NCBI GenBank assembly: GCA_036267135.1 | Contig: DATAWQ010000028.1 | Location: forward strand, 1 to 64,000 | Direction of reading: 5' to 3' | From: PALSA-505 sp036267135 | Lineage (GTDB): Bacteria > Actinomycetota > Actinomycetes > Streptosporangiales > Streptosporangiaceae | DNA: 64,000 bases | The notes under the pieces: model-generated | What the model was told of the DNA's origin: nothing | Database searches by the model: none | Seen by the model: the letters and a program-made list of their open reading frames with translations, nothing else | Position numbers and translations under genes: made by a program | Part shown: positions 8,693 to 16,927 of the stretch, in pieces | How positions within the stretch are numbered: the stretch's first letter is position 1 | Layout: each line of letters starts with the position of its first letter

Positions 8693-8802
8693 CGTGCCAC
8701 CCGCCGCCCGATGCGTGGAACGCGCGGGTTTGGGGGGCCCGACCTTCGGTGGTTACGCGGGGTATTGATGCAAGGTCACGCTCGGTAGGGCACCATGGGC
8801 GA

Positions 8803-9405
8803 GTGGACGCAGATCAGGTGGCCGCGCTGCGCGCGCTGCTCGCTCCCACTGGCTGGCTGGAGCGTACCCGGGCGTTTGCCCGCACGTTGCGCACCTCCAC
8901 CACGTCGCCGGGTGGCCTGCTGCTGGTGGGCACGCCCGACGACGAGCCATGGCACCTCGCCGCGCATCTGGACGAGGAGAGCCGGTTCGCCGGCATTCCC
9001 GAGCTGGCGCCGACGCTGATCCGGTGGGCGCCCGCCGACGACGCGCCGCCGCACCTGCGGGTGGGACTGGCGCGGCTCGAGGCCGCTCAGCGGGGCGAGG
9101 CGCTGTTCGTGGTCAGCCCGGCGGCCGCGCCGGTGCCGCTGCTCGAGCGGGTCAGCGACGCACGCAAGGCCGGCGCGGTGATCCTCGCGCTCGACCAGGG
9201 CGACCGGGATCTGGAAGATCTGGCGCACGAGTCGCTGACCGTGCGGGCGGCCGCCGATCCGGTCACCTTCGACGCGGCCCAGCACCTGGTCAGCGCCGCC
9301 GCGGGCGAGTCGGCGGGCGGCGGCGACCAGCCAGCCCGGCTACGCGGCCTGCGCAACCGCCTGGCCAAGCTGCTCGACACGGTCAGCGGGCCACCGCCCG
9401 AGTAA
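8803..9405 (+). CDS. Conserved actinobacterial protein of unknown function
   Basis: A protein of about 200 residues (218 from the alternative ATG at 8749). I recognise it only as a conserved type in actinobacteria with no assigned function. The first part contains WLERTRAFARTLR and GGLLLVGTPDDEPWHLAAHL; the middle is an alpha/beta segment with LFVVSPAAAPVPLLERVSDARKAGA; the end is Arg-rich. There is no signal peptide or membrane segment, so it should be cytosolic. The GTG at 8803 fits the alignment of the conserved part, but neither start has a good ribosome site. Confidence 0.7.
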   Translation: MDADQVAALRALLAPTGWLERTRAFARTLRTSTTSPGGLLLVGTPDDEPWHLAAHLDEESRFAGIPELAPTLIRWAPADDAPPHLRVGLARLEAAQRGEALFVVSPAAAPVPLLERVSDARKAGAVILALDQGDRDLEDLAHESLTVRAAADPVTFDAAQHLVSAAAGESAGGGDQPARLRGLRNRLAKLLDTVSGPPPE

Positions 9406-9420
9406 CGCGGCCACAGTGAT

Positions 9421-9437
9421 GCGGCCCGGAGGGCCGC
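9421..9437. terminator. Short GC hairpin between convergent genes
   Basis: GCGGCCC (9421-9427), a 3-nt loop and GGGCCGC (9431-9437) form a perfect 7-bp stem between the plus-strand gene ending at 9405 and the minus-strand gene ending at 9478. Possible bidirectional terminator; no U tract. Confidence 0.35.
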
Positions 9438-9477
9438 CGCGCGTAGGGTGCCTTCCGCGCCAGAAAGCAGAGCCGAG

Positions 9478-10353
9478 TCAGCCGTCGAGGCTGAGGACCA
9501 TGGTGGGGCGCTCGATGATGTGGTCGGGGCGCAGCGGGCGGACCGCGGTGCCGATCGCGAAGAACTCGGTGGTGTGCGAGCCCCAGGTGTGGCTGTGCTG
9601 GCGGAGCTGGACGCCCACGATGCCCTCGGCGTGCAGCGCCTCGGCCTCGGCCTGCATCCGGCTCATGGCCAGCTCACGGGCGTCGTAGAGGGCCTGGGTG
9701 AACTGCTCGAGCTCGACGTTCTTGCCGATGTTGCCGAGCATCCCCCCGAGCCGCTGGTGCGCGACGTGGTACACGCACGAGCCCATCACCATGCCGAGCG
9801 GCGCGTAGCCCGCCCGGATCAGGGTCCAGAAGTCCTGGCCGGACAGGTCGGAGGTGAACGGCTGGTTCTTGTTGTTGCGCCAGTTGGCCACGCCGCCGCC
9901 GCCCGCGCCCTCCTCCGCCTTCACCGCCGTGCCGACCGCGATGAACTCGGCGATATCGCTGCCGAACTCCTTCATCTCCACGTCGAGCCTGACCCCCACG
10001 ATGCCGTCGGCGCGCAGTTCGTCGGCCTCGGCCTCCATCCGGCTCATGGCCAGCTCACGGGCGTGGTACATGGCCTGCGACAGCACGTCGAGTTCCTGGT
10101 TCTTGCTCCACCGGCCGAGCTGCAGGCCCACGTGGTAGATCGAGCTGCCCAGGACTAGGCCGAGCGGGCGGAATCCGGCCTCGCGGACCAGCAGGAACTC
10201 GTTCACCGACAGGTCCGAGGTGAAGATGGAACCAGGCCGCCCCGGCTGCAGCTCAGCCAGCCGCCGCATCGCGTCCTGCGGCACTCCCGCCGCGGCCAGC
10301 TCTGCTGCCCCCGGCTGGGCCGCCCCGGGGTCGGTGCGCTGCTGCTCGGTCAT
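9478..10353 (-). CDS. Double-YbjQ (DUF74) heavy-metal-binding-like protein
   Basis: 291 residues with two tandem YbjQ-like domains. Repeat one begins at FTSDLSVNEFLLVREAGFRP and repeat two at FTSDLSGQDFWTLIRAGYAP. Each continues with LGMVMGS-type beta strand, an ARELAMSRM helix, GIVGVxL and an FxAIGTAV end. YbjQ proteins form ring-shaped oligomers and are annotated as heavy-metal-binding, but their role is not established. No export signal is seen. It follows a second two-domain paralogue by 22 nt, so the two are probably cotranscribed and may co-assemble. Confidence 0.8.
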   Translation of the reverse strand: MTEQQRTDPGAAQPGAAELAAAGVPQDAMRRLAELQPGRPGSIFTSDLSVNEFLLVREAGFRPLGLVLGSSIYHVGLQLGRWSKNQELDVLSQAMYHARELAMSRMEAEADELRADGIVGVRLDVEMKEFGSDIAEFIAVGTAVKAEEGAGGGGVANWRNNKNQPFTSDLSGQDFWTLIRAGYAPLGMVMGSCVYHVAHQRLGGMLGNIGKNVELEQFTQALYDARELAMSRMQAEAEALHAEGIVGVQLRQHSHTWGSHTTEFFAIGTAVRPLRPDHIIERPTMVLSLDG

Positions 10354-10375
10354 CGACTCTCCCTTTACCGTTCCT

Positions 10376-11437
10376 TTACCGCGACGTCCCAGGGCGCACA
10401 GTACCTGGCCGCACTGGTCCTGTCGGTACTGGGCCTGACGGTGTTTGGCCTGGCCGTGCTCCCGGCTGCCCCAGCCGGACCCGGGCGGCCTGACGGCGCT
10501 GCGGGTCCAGGGACAGGATGGCCAGGCTCGAATCGGCTTCGTGCCGCTGCGACTTGGCGAACCGGGCGATGGCGGTTCCGATGATCGTTACTTCCGCGAT
10601 GTGGTCGCGGCCGTGCGTCTGCGACGGGCACTCCCGCTCGCGGACCCGCAGGCTCATGTCCGCGATCACCACGCCGTCGCCGCCGCGGGCGGCCACGTCC
10701 CGCTCCAACTGCTCCCGCGCGTCGTGCCTAGCGCTGTTCACCAGCTCGGTGTAGCCGGTCACTTCGGCGTTGCCCGCTCCCCAGCGGGTCTGGCCGGTGG
10801 TCAGCCAGTCGTCGTGCCTGGCCCCGACCGAGATCCCGAGCACCAGGCCGGCCGGCACCCAGCCGGTCGCGATCAGCTTGGCGAAGTCCTGGCCGGACAG
10901 GTCGGAGGTGAACGGGGCCTTGAGCGGCGGTGCCCCGGGCGCGCGCACGGCCGTGCCGATCGCCTTGAACTCCAGACCGCCGGCTGGGAAGCCGCCAATG
11001 GTGAGCGAAACTCCCACCACGCCGTGACCGCCGAGCGCGGCGCACTCGGCCGTCATCCGGCTGATCGCCTTGCGGCGGGCCTCGTACATGGTCGCCACCA
11101 GCGCGCCGAACGAGCCGTAGCCGCCCTGCCCGGACACCTGGGTGACACTCCGGTACGGGGTGGCCCAGCCGCCGTAGCCCGCCCAGGCCCCTGGACAGTT
11201 GTAGCCGCCGGTGTAGCCGATGTTGTACACGGCCGCGCCCAGCACCTGGCCGGCCGGCTCGAAGCCCACGCCGCGGATCGCGGCGAACTCATCCACCGAC
11301 AAGGCCGAGCCCCACGTCCCGCTGCTGCGGATCCCCGCCATCCTGGCCTCGGCGGCCGCCGGCAGTCCGTGACCGGCCGCGGGTGCGCCGGCAGGCTCAC
11401 GGTCCCGTCCCGGATTCCCCGGCCGCTCTTGGCTCAA
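10376..11437 (-). CDS. Second double-YbjQ (DUF74) paralogue
   Basis: 353 residues, two YbjQ-like domains, first gene of a pair with the 291-residue paralogue. Domain one runs from WGSALSVDEFAAIRGVGFEP and carries a Gly/Tyr-rich insertion (residues about 75-105) between its first strands. Domain two starts at FTSDLSGQDFAKLIATGWVP, almost identical to the start of domain two in the neighbour. The last 50 residues are a Pro/Gly/Arg-rich tail (TGPVRPGTVRPGT) absent from the partner. Domain two of each protein is more similar to the other than to its own domain one, pointing to duplication of a two-domain ancestor. Function unknown. Confidence 0.78.
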   Translation of the reverse strand: MSQERPGNPGRDREPAGAPAAGHGLPAAAEARMAGIRSSGTWGSALSVDEFAAIRGVGFEPAGQVLGAAVYNIGYTGGYNCPGAWAGYGGWATPYRSVTQVSGQGGYGSFGALVATMYEARRKAISRMTAECAALGGHGVVGVSLTIGGFPAGGLEFKAIGTAVRAPGAPPLKAPFTSDLSGQDFAKLIATGWVPAGLVLGISVGARHDDWLTTGQTRWGAGNAEVTGYTELVNSARHDAREQLERDVAARGGDGVVIADMSLRVRERECPSQTHGRDHIAEVTIIGTAIARFAKSQRHEADSSLAILSLDPQRRQAARVRLGQPGARPGQTPSGPVPTGPVRPGTVRPGTSR

Positions 11438-11587
11438 CGCCAGCCCCTTTCCTGCCTGCCCACACCATACCGGGACGGCTCAGGCGCCCGGATCTTGCCA
11501 CGCGGCCAAACTGCGATGACCCAAACTGCGATGACTGAGCGGCAGGCGACCTGCTGGCTCGCGGGCCGCGGGCCGGCGGCCGGGCGC

Positions 11588-11764
11588 TCAGCCGTCGCCG
11601 TTGGCCGCGTCCCACTTTTCGTTGCGCTCGTGCACCTTGTCCAGCGCGTGTTCGGCCGCCTCCCTGGTCGGATAGGGCCCGAGCCGGTCCTTGGCCGGGC
11701 AGCCGTCATCACCCTCCACTGTCTGGTGCTTCAAACAGAAGTACCAGCTCTGCTGACTGTTCAT
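11588..11764 (-). CDS. Small conserved actinobacterial protein, 58 residues
   Basis: A short gene that begins MNSQQSWYFCLKHQTVE and contains GCPAKDRLGPYPTREAAEHAL, then an acidic/basic helix ending AANGDG. I recognise the pattern W(Y/F)(Y/F)CLxHxxVE....C...DRLGPYPTxxEAxxAL as a small conserved actinobacterial family of unknown function. The two cysteines (positions 10 and 22) and the histidine could bind a metal (inference). It is transcribed away from map, and the two start codons are only 20 nt apart, so at least one of the promoters must reach into the other gene. Confidence 0.75.
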   Translation of the reverse strand: MNSQQSWYFCLKHQTVEGDDGCPAKDRLGPYPTREAAEHALDKVHERNEKWDAANGDG

Positions 11765-11770
11765 GCCGAT

Positions 11771-11776
11771 TAGAAT
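11771..11776 (+). promoter_or_regulatory. Leaderless-type -10 box for map
   Basis: TAGAAT lies 8 nt before the map ATG at 11785, inside the 20-bp gap between divergent start codons. No ribosome binding site fits, so a leaderless or nearly leaderless map transcript is likely. Confidence 0.45.
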
Positions 11777-11784
11777 CCCATTAC

Positions 11785-12633
11785 ATGGTGACTGTGCTCC
11801 AGCCCGGCCGGCTGTCTCCCACCCGCGAGGTCCCCTCCGGCATCACCCGGCCCGAATATGTGGGCAAGAAGCGCCCCACCCTCGGCGAGCCCGACGTGAG
11901 GGATCCGGACACGATCGAGCGGATGCGGGTGGCGGGCAAGATAGCGGCCCAGGCGCTGGCCGAGGTCGGACGGCACGTGGTCCCCGGTGTCACGACCGAC
12001 GAGCTGGACCGGATCGGGCACGACTTCATGGTGGACCACGGCGCCTACCCCAGCACGCTGGGCTACCGCGGCTACCCGAAGTCGCTGTGCACGTCGCTGA
12101 ACGAGGTCATCTGCCACGGCATACCCGACGACACGGTGATCGCGGACGGCGACATCGTGAACGTGGACATCACCGCCTACATCGGCGGGGTGCACGGCGA
12201 CACCAACGCCACCTTCCTGGCGGGCGACGTGGACGAGGAGTCGCGGCTCCTGGTGCAGCGCACCCAGGAGGCGATGATGCGGGGGGTGCGGGCAGTGGTG
12301 CCCGGGCGGCCGCTGAACGCGATCGGCCGGGTGATCGAGTCCTACGCCCGCCGGTTCGGCTACGGCGTGGTCAGGGACTTCACCGGGCACGGCATCGGCA
12401 CCACGTTCCACTCCGGCCTGGTCGTGCCGCACTTCGACGACCCCGACGTCGACGTCGTGATGGAAACCGGCATGACGTTCACCATCGAGCCGATGCTCAC
12501 GCTCGGCACGATCAACTACGACATCTGGCGCGACGGCTGGACCGTGGTTACCAAGGATCGCAAGCGCACCGCCCAGTTCGAGCACACGATCCTGGTCACC
12601 GACTCCGGCCACGAGATCCTCACGCTGCCGTAG
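11785..12633 (+). CDS. map: Type I methionine aminopeptidase
   Basis: A 282-residue cytosolic metalloprotease that removes the initiator methionine from new proteins. All metal ligands of the pita-bread fold are present: Asp128, Asp139, His202, Glu235 and Glu266, plus the substrate-contacting His111. The N-terminal extension of about 40 residues contains SPTREVPSGITRPEYVGK, the proline-rich linker found in longer actinobacterial MAPs (mapB class). It is probably one of two map genes, since the ribosomal-protein cluster usually carries another. It appears monocistronic and converges on the STAND NTPase gene. Confidence 0.95.
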   Translation: MVTVLQPGRLSPTREVPSGITRPEYVGKKRPTLGEPDVRDPDTIERMRVAGKIAAQALAEVGRHVVPGVTTDELDRIGHDFMVDHGAYPSTLGYRGYPKSLCTSLNEVICHGIPDDTVIADGDIVNVDITAYIGGVHGDTNATFLAGDVDEESRLLVQRTQEAMMRGVRAVVPGRPLNAIGRVIESYARRFGYGVVRDFTGHGIGTTFHSGLVVPHFDDPDVDVVMETGMTFTIEPMLTLGTINYDIWRDGWTVVTKDRKRTAQFEHTILVTDSGHEILTLP

Positions 12634-12699
12634 CCGGGATTACCCGGCGGCGCCAGCCGCTGAGGATGTCCGCCTCGGGCAGCGCCGGTCTGCGGGCCG

Positions 12700-15258
12700 T
12701 CACCTTCCTGGGGTGGGGAGCAGGCCTAGCGGGCTCGGCGCGGCGAACTCGATGGACAGCACGTCCGGGCCGTGGACGGCCCTGACGATCTGCGCCCGGG
12801 CCGGCTGGTAGGGCGGGCGCTGGGCCCGCGCGAAGGTGAGCAGGTAGCCAAGTCCGCCACCACTGGTGGCCGCTGTGCTCGTAGTGCTGGTCGTGCTGGT
12901 GTTGTCTGTGGGGCCAGTAGTACCGATGGGGTGAGTGGGCGCGGCGATGACGGCGGCCCGCAGCGGCTGACCGGAGCTGGCGTCTGGGCCCGAGTCGCCG
13001 AACGACCTGATCTGGATGGGTTCGGACGAAGCCATGGTGGCCAGCACGATCAGCAGGCGGCCGTCCACCTGGCCGGCCACGAGCTGCGCACGGGCCGCCG
13101 GTGCGGCGCTGACCGAGGTGTCGCGCAGGAGTTGCTTGCCGGTCGCTTTGCGGGCGGCCTGGTCCGAGGCGAGCTCGGCCTGGTAGGCGGCGGCGCCGTC
13201 GGCCGCGACCGCCCGCACCTCGATCTGCTGCCGGCCCGAGCCGAAACTGGCGATCACCGCGGGGGCGTACATGCTGGCCAGCCGGGTACCGAAGGCTGCC
13301 TGCACGCCAGGCGTCACGACCACGAGCCCGGAGGTGTTCAGGTCGGCGCCGCTGAGCCCGCCCGGCCCCGGCCGCAGCACGGTGAGCCCGAGCGCCGGGA
13401 ACCCGCGGGCCGCGAGTTCCGCGCACATGACCGGGTCACAAGCCACCGTCGTGTGCCCGCTGATCTGGCCGGCGATCCAGGCCGCCGCCTGGCTTCGGAT
13501 CGCCGCCGAGCTGTTGGCCGAGGGGTTTATGAGGCCCGCCGGCCCACCCGGATGTGAGGCGCCCGCGAAGGCGGCGAGGTGCTCGGCGGCGAATCCTCCG
13601 GCCGCGACCACGGCCAGCACGGCGGCGGCGGTCAGCGTGACCCGGACGCGGCGCCGATTCGCGCCGACAGCCGCCCGGCTGGCGGGCTGGCCCTGGCGGG
13701 GCAGGCTGGCGGCCTTGGCCGTGTGGTACTTGGCCTCGACCAGGCCGCGCCCGTCCTGCTGCTCGGCGCCGAGCAGCCACCACCAGTAGTCGGCGGCGCG
13801 GCGGTGCGCGGCCGCCAGCTCGCGGCCCTGGCCCGATTCAGCCAGGCGGCGGTGCAGCTCGAACGCGGTCCACCGGTGCATGAAGACGCCGTCGGGGCCC
13901 ACGGTCAGCAGCCCGGCGGCCGCGCACTCGGCGATCAGGCCGGAGACCTCGGCGGCGCGCCCGTCCTGCCCGTCGGGCCCGTCGCGGGCGTATTCGGGCC
14001 CGGTCTCACGGCCGGTTCCTGGCTTGGTCTCGCGCTCCGCACGCCCGGATTCAGGCCCGGCCGGAGGGCCGGTTCCCTGGCTGGTCTCGGGACTGCCGGG
14101 GCTGGTTCCCCGACCGTCGGGGCTGGCGCTGGATGGGTGCGACCAGGCCGGACGGTCACCGGGTCTGGACGGCAGGAGCGGGGCACTGGCCGGCACCCTC
14201 ATGCGGTGCACCGATGCGCCGATGAGCAAGCCCTGCGCATCGTGGCTCAGCCGCCCCCACATGACGCCGAGCAGCGCATCCCCCGCGGCCGCGGCGATCA
14301 TTTCGGCCACCGCGGGTGACAGCTCGGCGGGCGGCTCGGGGCCGGTGGGCATGACGGGCTGACCGGTTCTGGTCTGGATGGCCGCGTCCACCCGGATGGC
14401 CACGTCGGCGAACCGGACGTCATCGGCCGACAGCACCCGGTCCAGGTACTCCAGGGCCACCGGGTGGCCGCCGGTCAGCCGCCAGGCCCGGTCGAGTTCC
14501 TGTTCGTCCAGCCGCCGGCAGGCGGGCAGCGACTTGGCCAGCTCGGCGGCCGCGGACCTGGGCAGCGGGCCGAGGTAGCGGTAGGCCAGGGCGGGCCCGT
14601 CCACCCCCGGCAGCGTGAACTGGTTCCGGCTGGTGATCAGGAGCTTTCCCGGGGCGGGCGGGTCCGCCCAGCTCGCCAGCAGGCCGGCCAGCTCTGGATC
14701 CCTGACACTCCAGGTCCCCCCCTGCACGGCTAGGTTGTCGTCGAAGTCGTCGAGCACGAGCAGCACGGGCACCTGGTCCAGCACATGCTCACGCAATTGA
14801 GCCAGCCGGTGCTGCCAGGACATATCGGGCCGGTCCGCCGAGGCCAGCGCCGCTGTCGTGTCCGCCTGCCCGCTGTCACGGGCGGCCGCCTCCGGATGGG
14901 CCCGCAGCGCCGTGGCCAACTCGGCCAGGAAGCCGTCGGCAGACACTTCGCCGGTGATGACGACGGTGAGGCGCTCGGGTTCGAGCTGGCCGACCCGGGT
15001 GGCGATCGCCGCGGCCAGCCGGGATTTGCCGATCCCGCCGGGGCCGTGCACCACCAGGCCGGCCACCGGCGATTCCACCAGGCCCGCGGCCCAGCGGCGC
15101 CGTTCGGCCGACCGGATGGGCAGCGACGGCTGCGGGAACTTATACCGGCCGACCCCCGCGAATGGCCACCCGCCGCCGGGCGCCGCCGGCTGTTCTTCGT
15201 ACAGCGATGATATTATCTGCTCCGCGTTCTGCCGGTAACGATCAATACGCACCGGCAT
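12700..15258 (-). CDS. Membrane-anchored STAND/NB-ARC-like NTPase
   Basis: About 852 residues. After a short N-terminus (MPVRIDRYRQNAEQI) comes a P-loop STAND-type module: Walker A GPGGIGKS near 72-79, Walker B VLLVLDDFDD near 166-174, sensor LLITSRN near 207-213, and GGHPVAL near 263-269. A winged-helix-like region, a Pro/Gly-rich linker (370-435) and a helical segment follow. One membrane span lies at about 539-561, so the last 290 residues should be outside the cell. There are no TPR or WD repeats and no recognisable effector domain. The frame stays open to 15411, but the stretch upstream of 15258 contains a frameshifted copy of this N-terminus, so the ATG at 15258 is preferred. STAND proteins act as inducible switches; the signal is unknown. 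Confidence 0.7.
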   Translation of the reverse strand: MPVRIDRYRQNAEQIISSLYEEQPAAPGGGWPFAGVGRYKFPQPSLPIRSAERRRWAAGLVESPVAGLVVHGPGGIGKSRLAAAIATRVGQLEPERLTVVITGEVSADGFLAELATALRAHPEAAARDSGQADTTAALASADRPDMSWQHRLAQLREHVLDQVPVLLVLDDFDDNLAVQGGTWSVRDPELAGLLASWADPPAPGKLLITSRNQFTLPGVDGPALAYRYLGPLPRSAAAELAKSLPACRRLDEQELDRAWRLTGGHPVALEYLDRVLSADDVRFADVAIRVDAAIQTRTGQPVMPTGPEPPAELSPAVAEMIAAAAGDALLGVMWGRLSHDAQGLLIGASVHRMRVPASAPLLPSRPGDRPAWSHPSSASPDGRGTSPGSPETSQGTGPPAGPESGRAERETKPGTGRETGPEYARDGPDGQDGRAAEVSGLIAECAAAGLLTVGPDGVFMHRWTAFELHRRLAESGQGRELAAAHRRAADYWWWLLGAEQQDGRGLVEAKYHTAKAASLPRQGQPASRAAVGANRRRVRVTLTAAAVLAVVAAGGFAAEHLAAFAGASHPGGPAGLINPSANSSAAIRSQAAAWIAGQISGHTTVACDPVMCAELAARGFPALGLTVLRPGPGGLSGADLNTSGLVVVTPGVQAAFGTRLASMYAPAVIASFGSGRQQIEVRAVAADGAAAYQAELASDQAARKATGKQLLRDTSVSAAPAARAQLVAGQVDGRLLIVLATMASSEPIQIRSFGDSGPDASSGQPLRAAVIAAPTHPIGTTGPTDNTSTTSTTSTAATSGGGLGYLLTFARAQRPPYQPARAQIVRAVHGPDVLSIEFAAPSPLGLLPTPGR

Positions 15259-15519
15259 ACTGTCTTGCACCGGATAGCTCCTCGCTGATCCTCGCGCAGC
15301 GATTGGTGTTATCTGTTCCGCGCTTTGACGATTTCGATAAAATACGAACCGGCCTGCAGTCCAGCAACCGGCGAGGTTCCGGCCCAGCCTGCACTGCGTG
15401 CCGCGCGACACCGCTCACCTGGAGGTGCCCTGCACCAACACTGCTTGTGCACAACGCTGACCCGAAAGCAACGATGCCATTACTCGTTCCGTGTTTCAGC
15501 GGTAACGATAAGAACGAAC
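15199..15519. repeat. Three diverged copies of the NTPase 5' coding segment
   Basis: Copy A (15199-15258) is the start of the NTPase gene. Copy B (about 15295-15355) matches it over some 55 bp but with one extra base, giving FYRNRQSAEQI-like coding. Copy C (about 15480-15519) shares GGTAACGAT and, on the minus strand, would read VRSYRYR, stop, NTERV against VRIDRYRQNAEQI. B and C look like decayed duplicates. The rest of the gap (15520-15766) is AT-richer than its surroundings and holds nothing else that I can identify. Confidence 0.6.
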
Positions 15520-15766
15520 TTGCTTAGTAGAATACGAGTCGTACTCGCACAACAGCGGCGCCTCCTCCCCCCAAGACCAGAATCGGTCCACCTTCGCACG
15601 AACGGCTGCCATTTCTTTCTTATATAGCACGCTTTAGTGCCCGATCAAAGCCTTTCTCATATTGATCCGGCGTGGCGAGAAGGCGCGTGTTAACGATTTG
15701 GAAGGCACCCGTAAGAGAATCCTCCGGAGTATGCGGATACCTTCTGCTTTAGGGGTAATTGCCCGG

Positions 15767-16768
15767 CTAGAGCTCGCTGTGACCTGGGGTTTCGTGCCCG
15801 GGCGACCGCAGAACGCCGGGCACGGACGCAGCCGTGGCCGCCGGCGCCGCGCCCGCCACCGTCTCGCCCTCATACCCCCAAGCCCAGTGGCTGCGCACCC
15901 GCGCAGGCGCACCCTCATCCCGCACCGCTAACCCCTCCCATCTCGCGGGTTTGGTCCCGATGACGGCGGCGGTGTCGAGTTCGTCGCAGACGGCGACCCG
16001 GGCGGTCAGCCCGTTGCAGGTCATGGCCGCGGCGATGGGTGCCGACTGGCGTTCGCTGGTCTCGACCAGCAAGTGACCGCCCGGCGCCAGCCAGCCGAGA
16101 GCCGCCGCGGCCACCCGCCGCAGGACGTGCAGTCCGTCCGCGCCGCCGTCCACGGCCGCCCTGGGCTCGTGCAGCCGGGCCTCGGCGGGGAGCAGTTCGA
16201 CCTGCTTGGTGGGCACGTAGGGTGCATTGGCGACCAGGACGCTGACCCGGCCGCGCAGCGTGGCGGGCAGCGGATCCCAGAGGTCACCCTGGTAGACCTG
16301 GCCACCTGCGGGGGCCAGGTTGCGCCGGGCACACCGCACCGCGGCGGGATCGATGTCCGCGGCGTGCAGTTCGACCGGGCCGAGCAGCGCGGCCAGCGCC
16401 GCCCCGACCGCGCCCGACCCGCAGCACAGGTCCACGACCACCGGCCGGGCGCTGTTGGCCGTGGCGGGCCCGGAACCGGCGGCCGGGCGGGTGAGGCGCA
16501 CGGCCTCCTGGACCAGGAACTCGGTGCGGCGGCGCGGCACGAATACCCCTGGCTCGACCACTATCCGCAGCCCGCAGAACTCGGCCCAGCCGAGGATCTG
16601 CTCCAGCGGCAGGCCCGCCGCCCGCCGGTCCACCATCGCGGACAGGTCCGCCGGGGACCTGGCCTCGGCGACGAGCAGGTCCGCCTCGTCCTCGGCGAAC
16701 ACGCAGCCCGCGGCCCGGAGCCTGGACACGAGGGCGGAGAGTGAATGAGCAGACAAAGTAACCGACAT
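15767..16768 (-). CDS. PrmC/HemK-related protein methyltransferase
   Basis: A 333-residue SAM-dependent class I methyltransferase related to PrmC, which methylates the GGQ glutamine of release factors. It has the PrmC N-terminal helical domain and GLPLEQILGWAEFCGLRIVV, FVPRRRTEFLV, then motif I DLCCGSG at 113-119. The catalytic NPPY tetrad is replaced by NAPY at 181-184, a variant I associate with the actinobacterial PrmC-related subfamily of unknown substrate. The final 70 residues are an Ala/Glu-rich extension. The true prmC should lie elsewhere, next to prfA. Whether release factors are its substrate is open. Confidence 0.8.
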   Translation of the reverse strand: MSVTLSAHSLSALVSRLRAAGCVFAEDEADLLVAEARSPADLSAMVDRRAAGLPLEQILGWAEFCGLRIVVEPGVFVPRRRTEFLVQEAVRLTRPAAGSGPATANSARPVVVDLCCGSGAVGAALAALLGPVELHAADIDPAAVRCARRNLAPAGGQVYQGDLWDPLPATLRGRVSVLVANAPYVPTKQVELLPAEARLHEPRAAVDGGADGLHVLRRVAAAALGWLAPGGHLLVETSERQSAPIAAAMTCNGLTARVAVCDELDTAAVIGTKPARWEGLAVRDEGAPARVRSHWAWGYEGETVAGAAPAATAASVPGVLRSPGHETPGHSEL

Positions 16769-16927
16769 GTGTGCCTTTCGGGATGCCGAGGGGCGCTCCC
16801 TGGCCTCGACCTATGCCGGGCGAATCGCGGGCAGCCTAGAACGGCTCGGTGACTGCTCGTCCGATCGCGGGACGGTGAGGCGGGAGAACCCGGCCTGTCT
16901 GTGAGTTAACGGGTCTCACCTCCTCCG

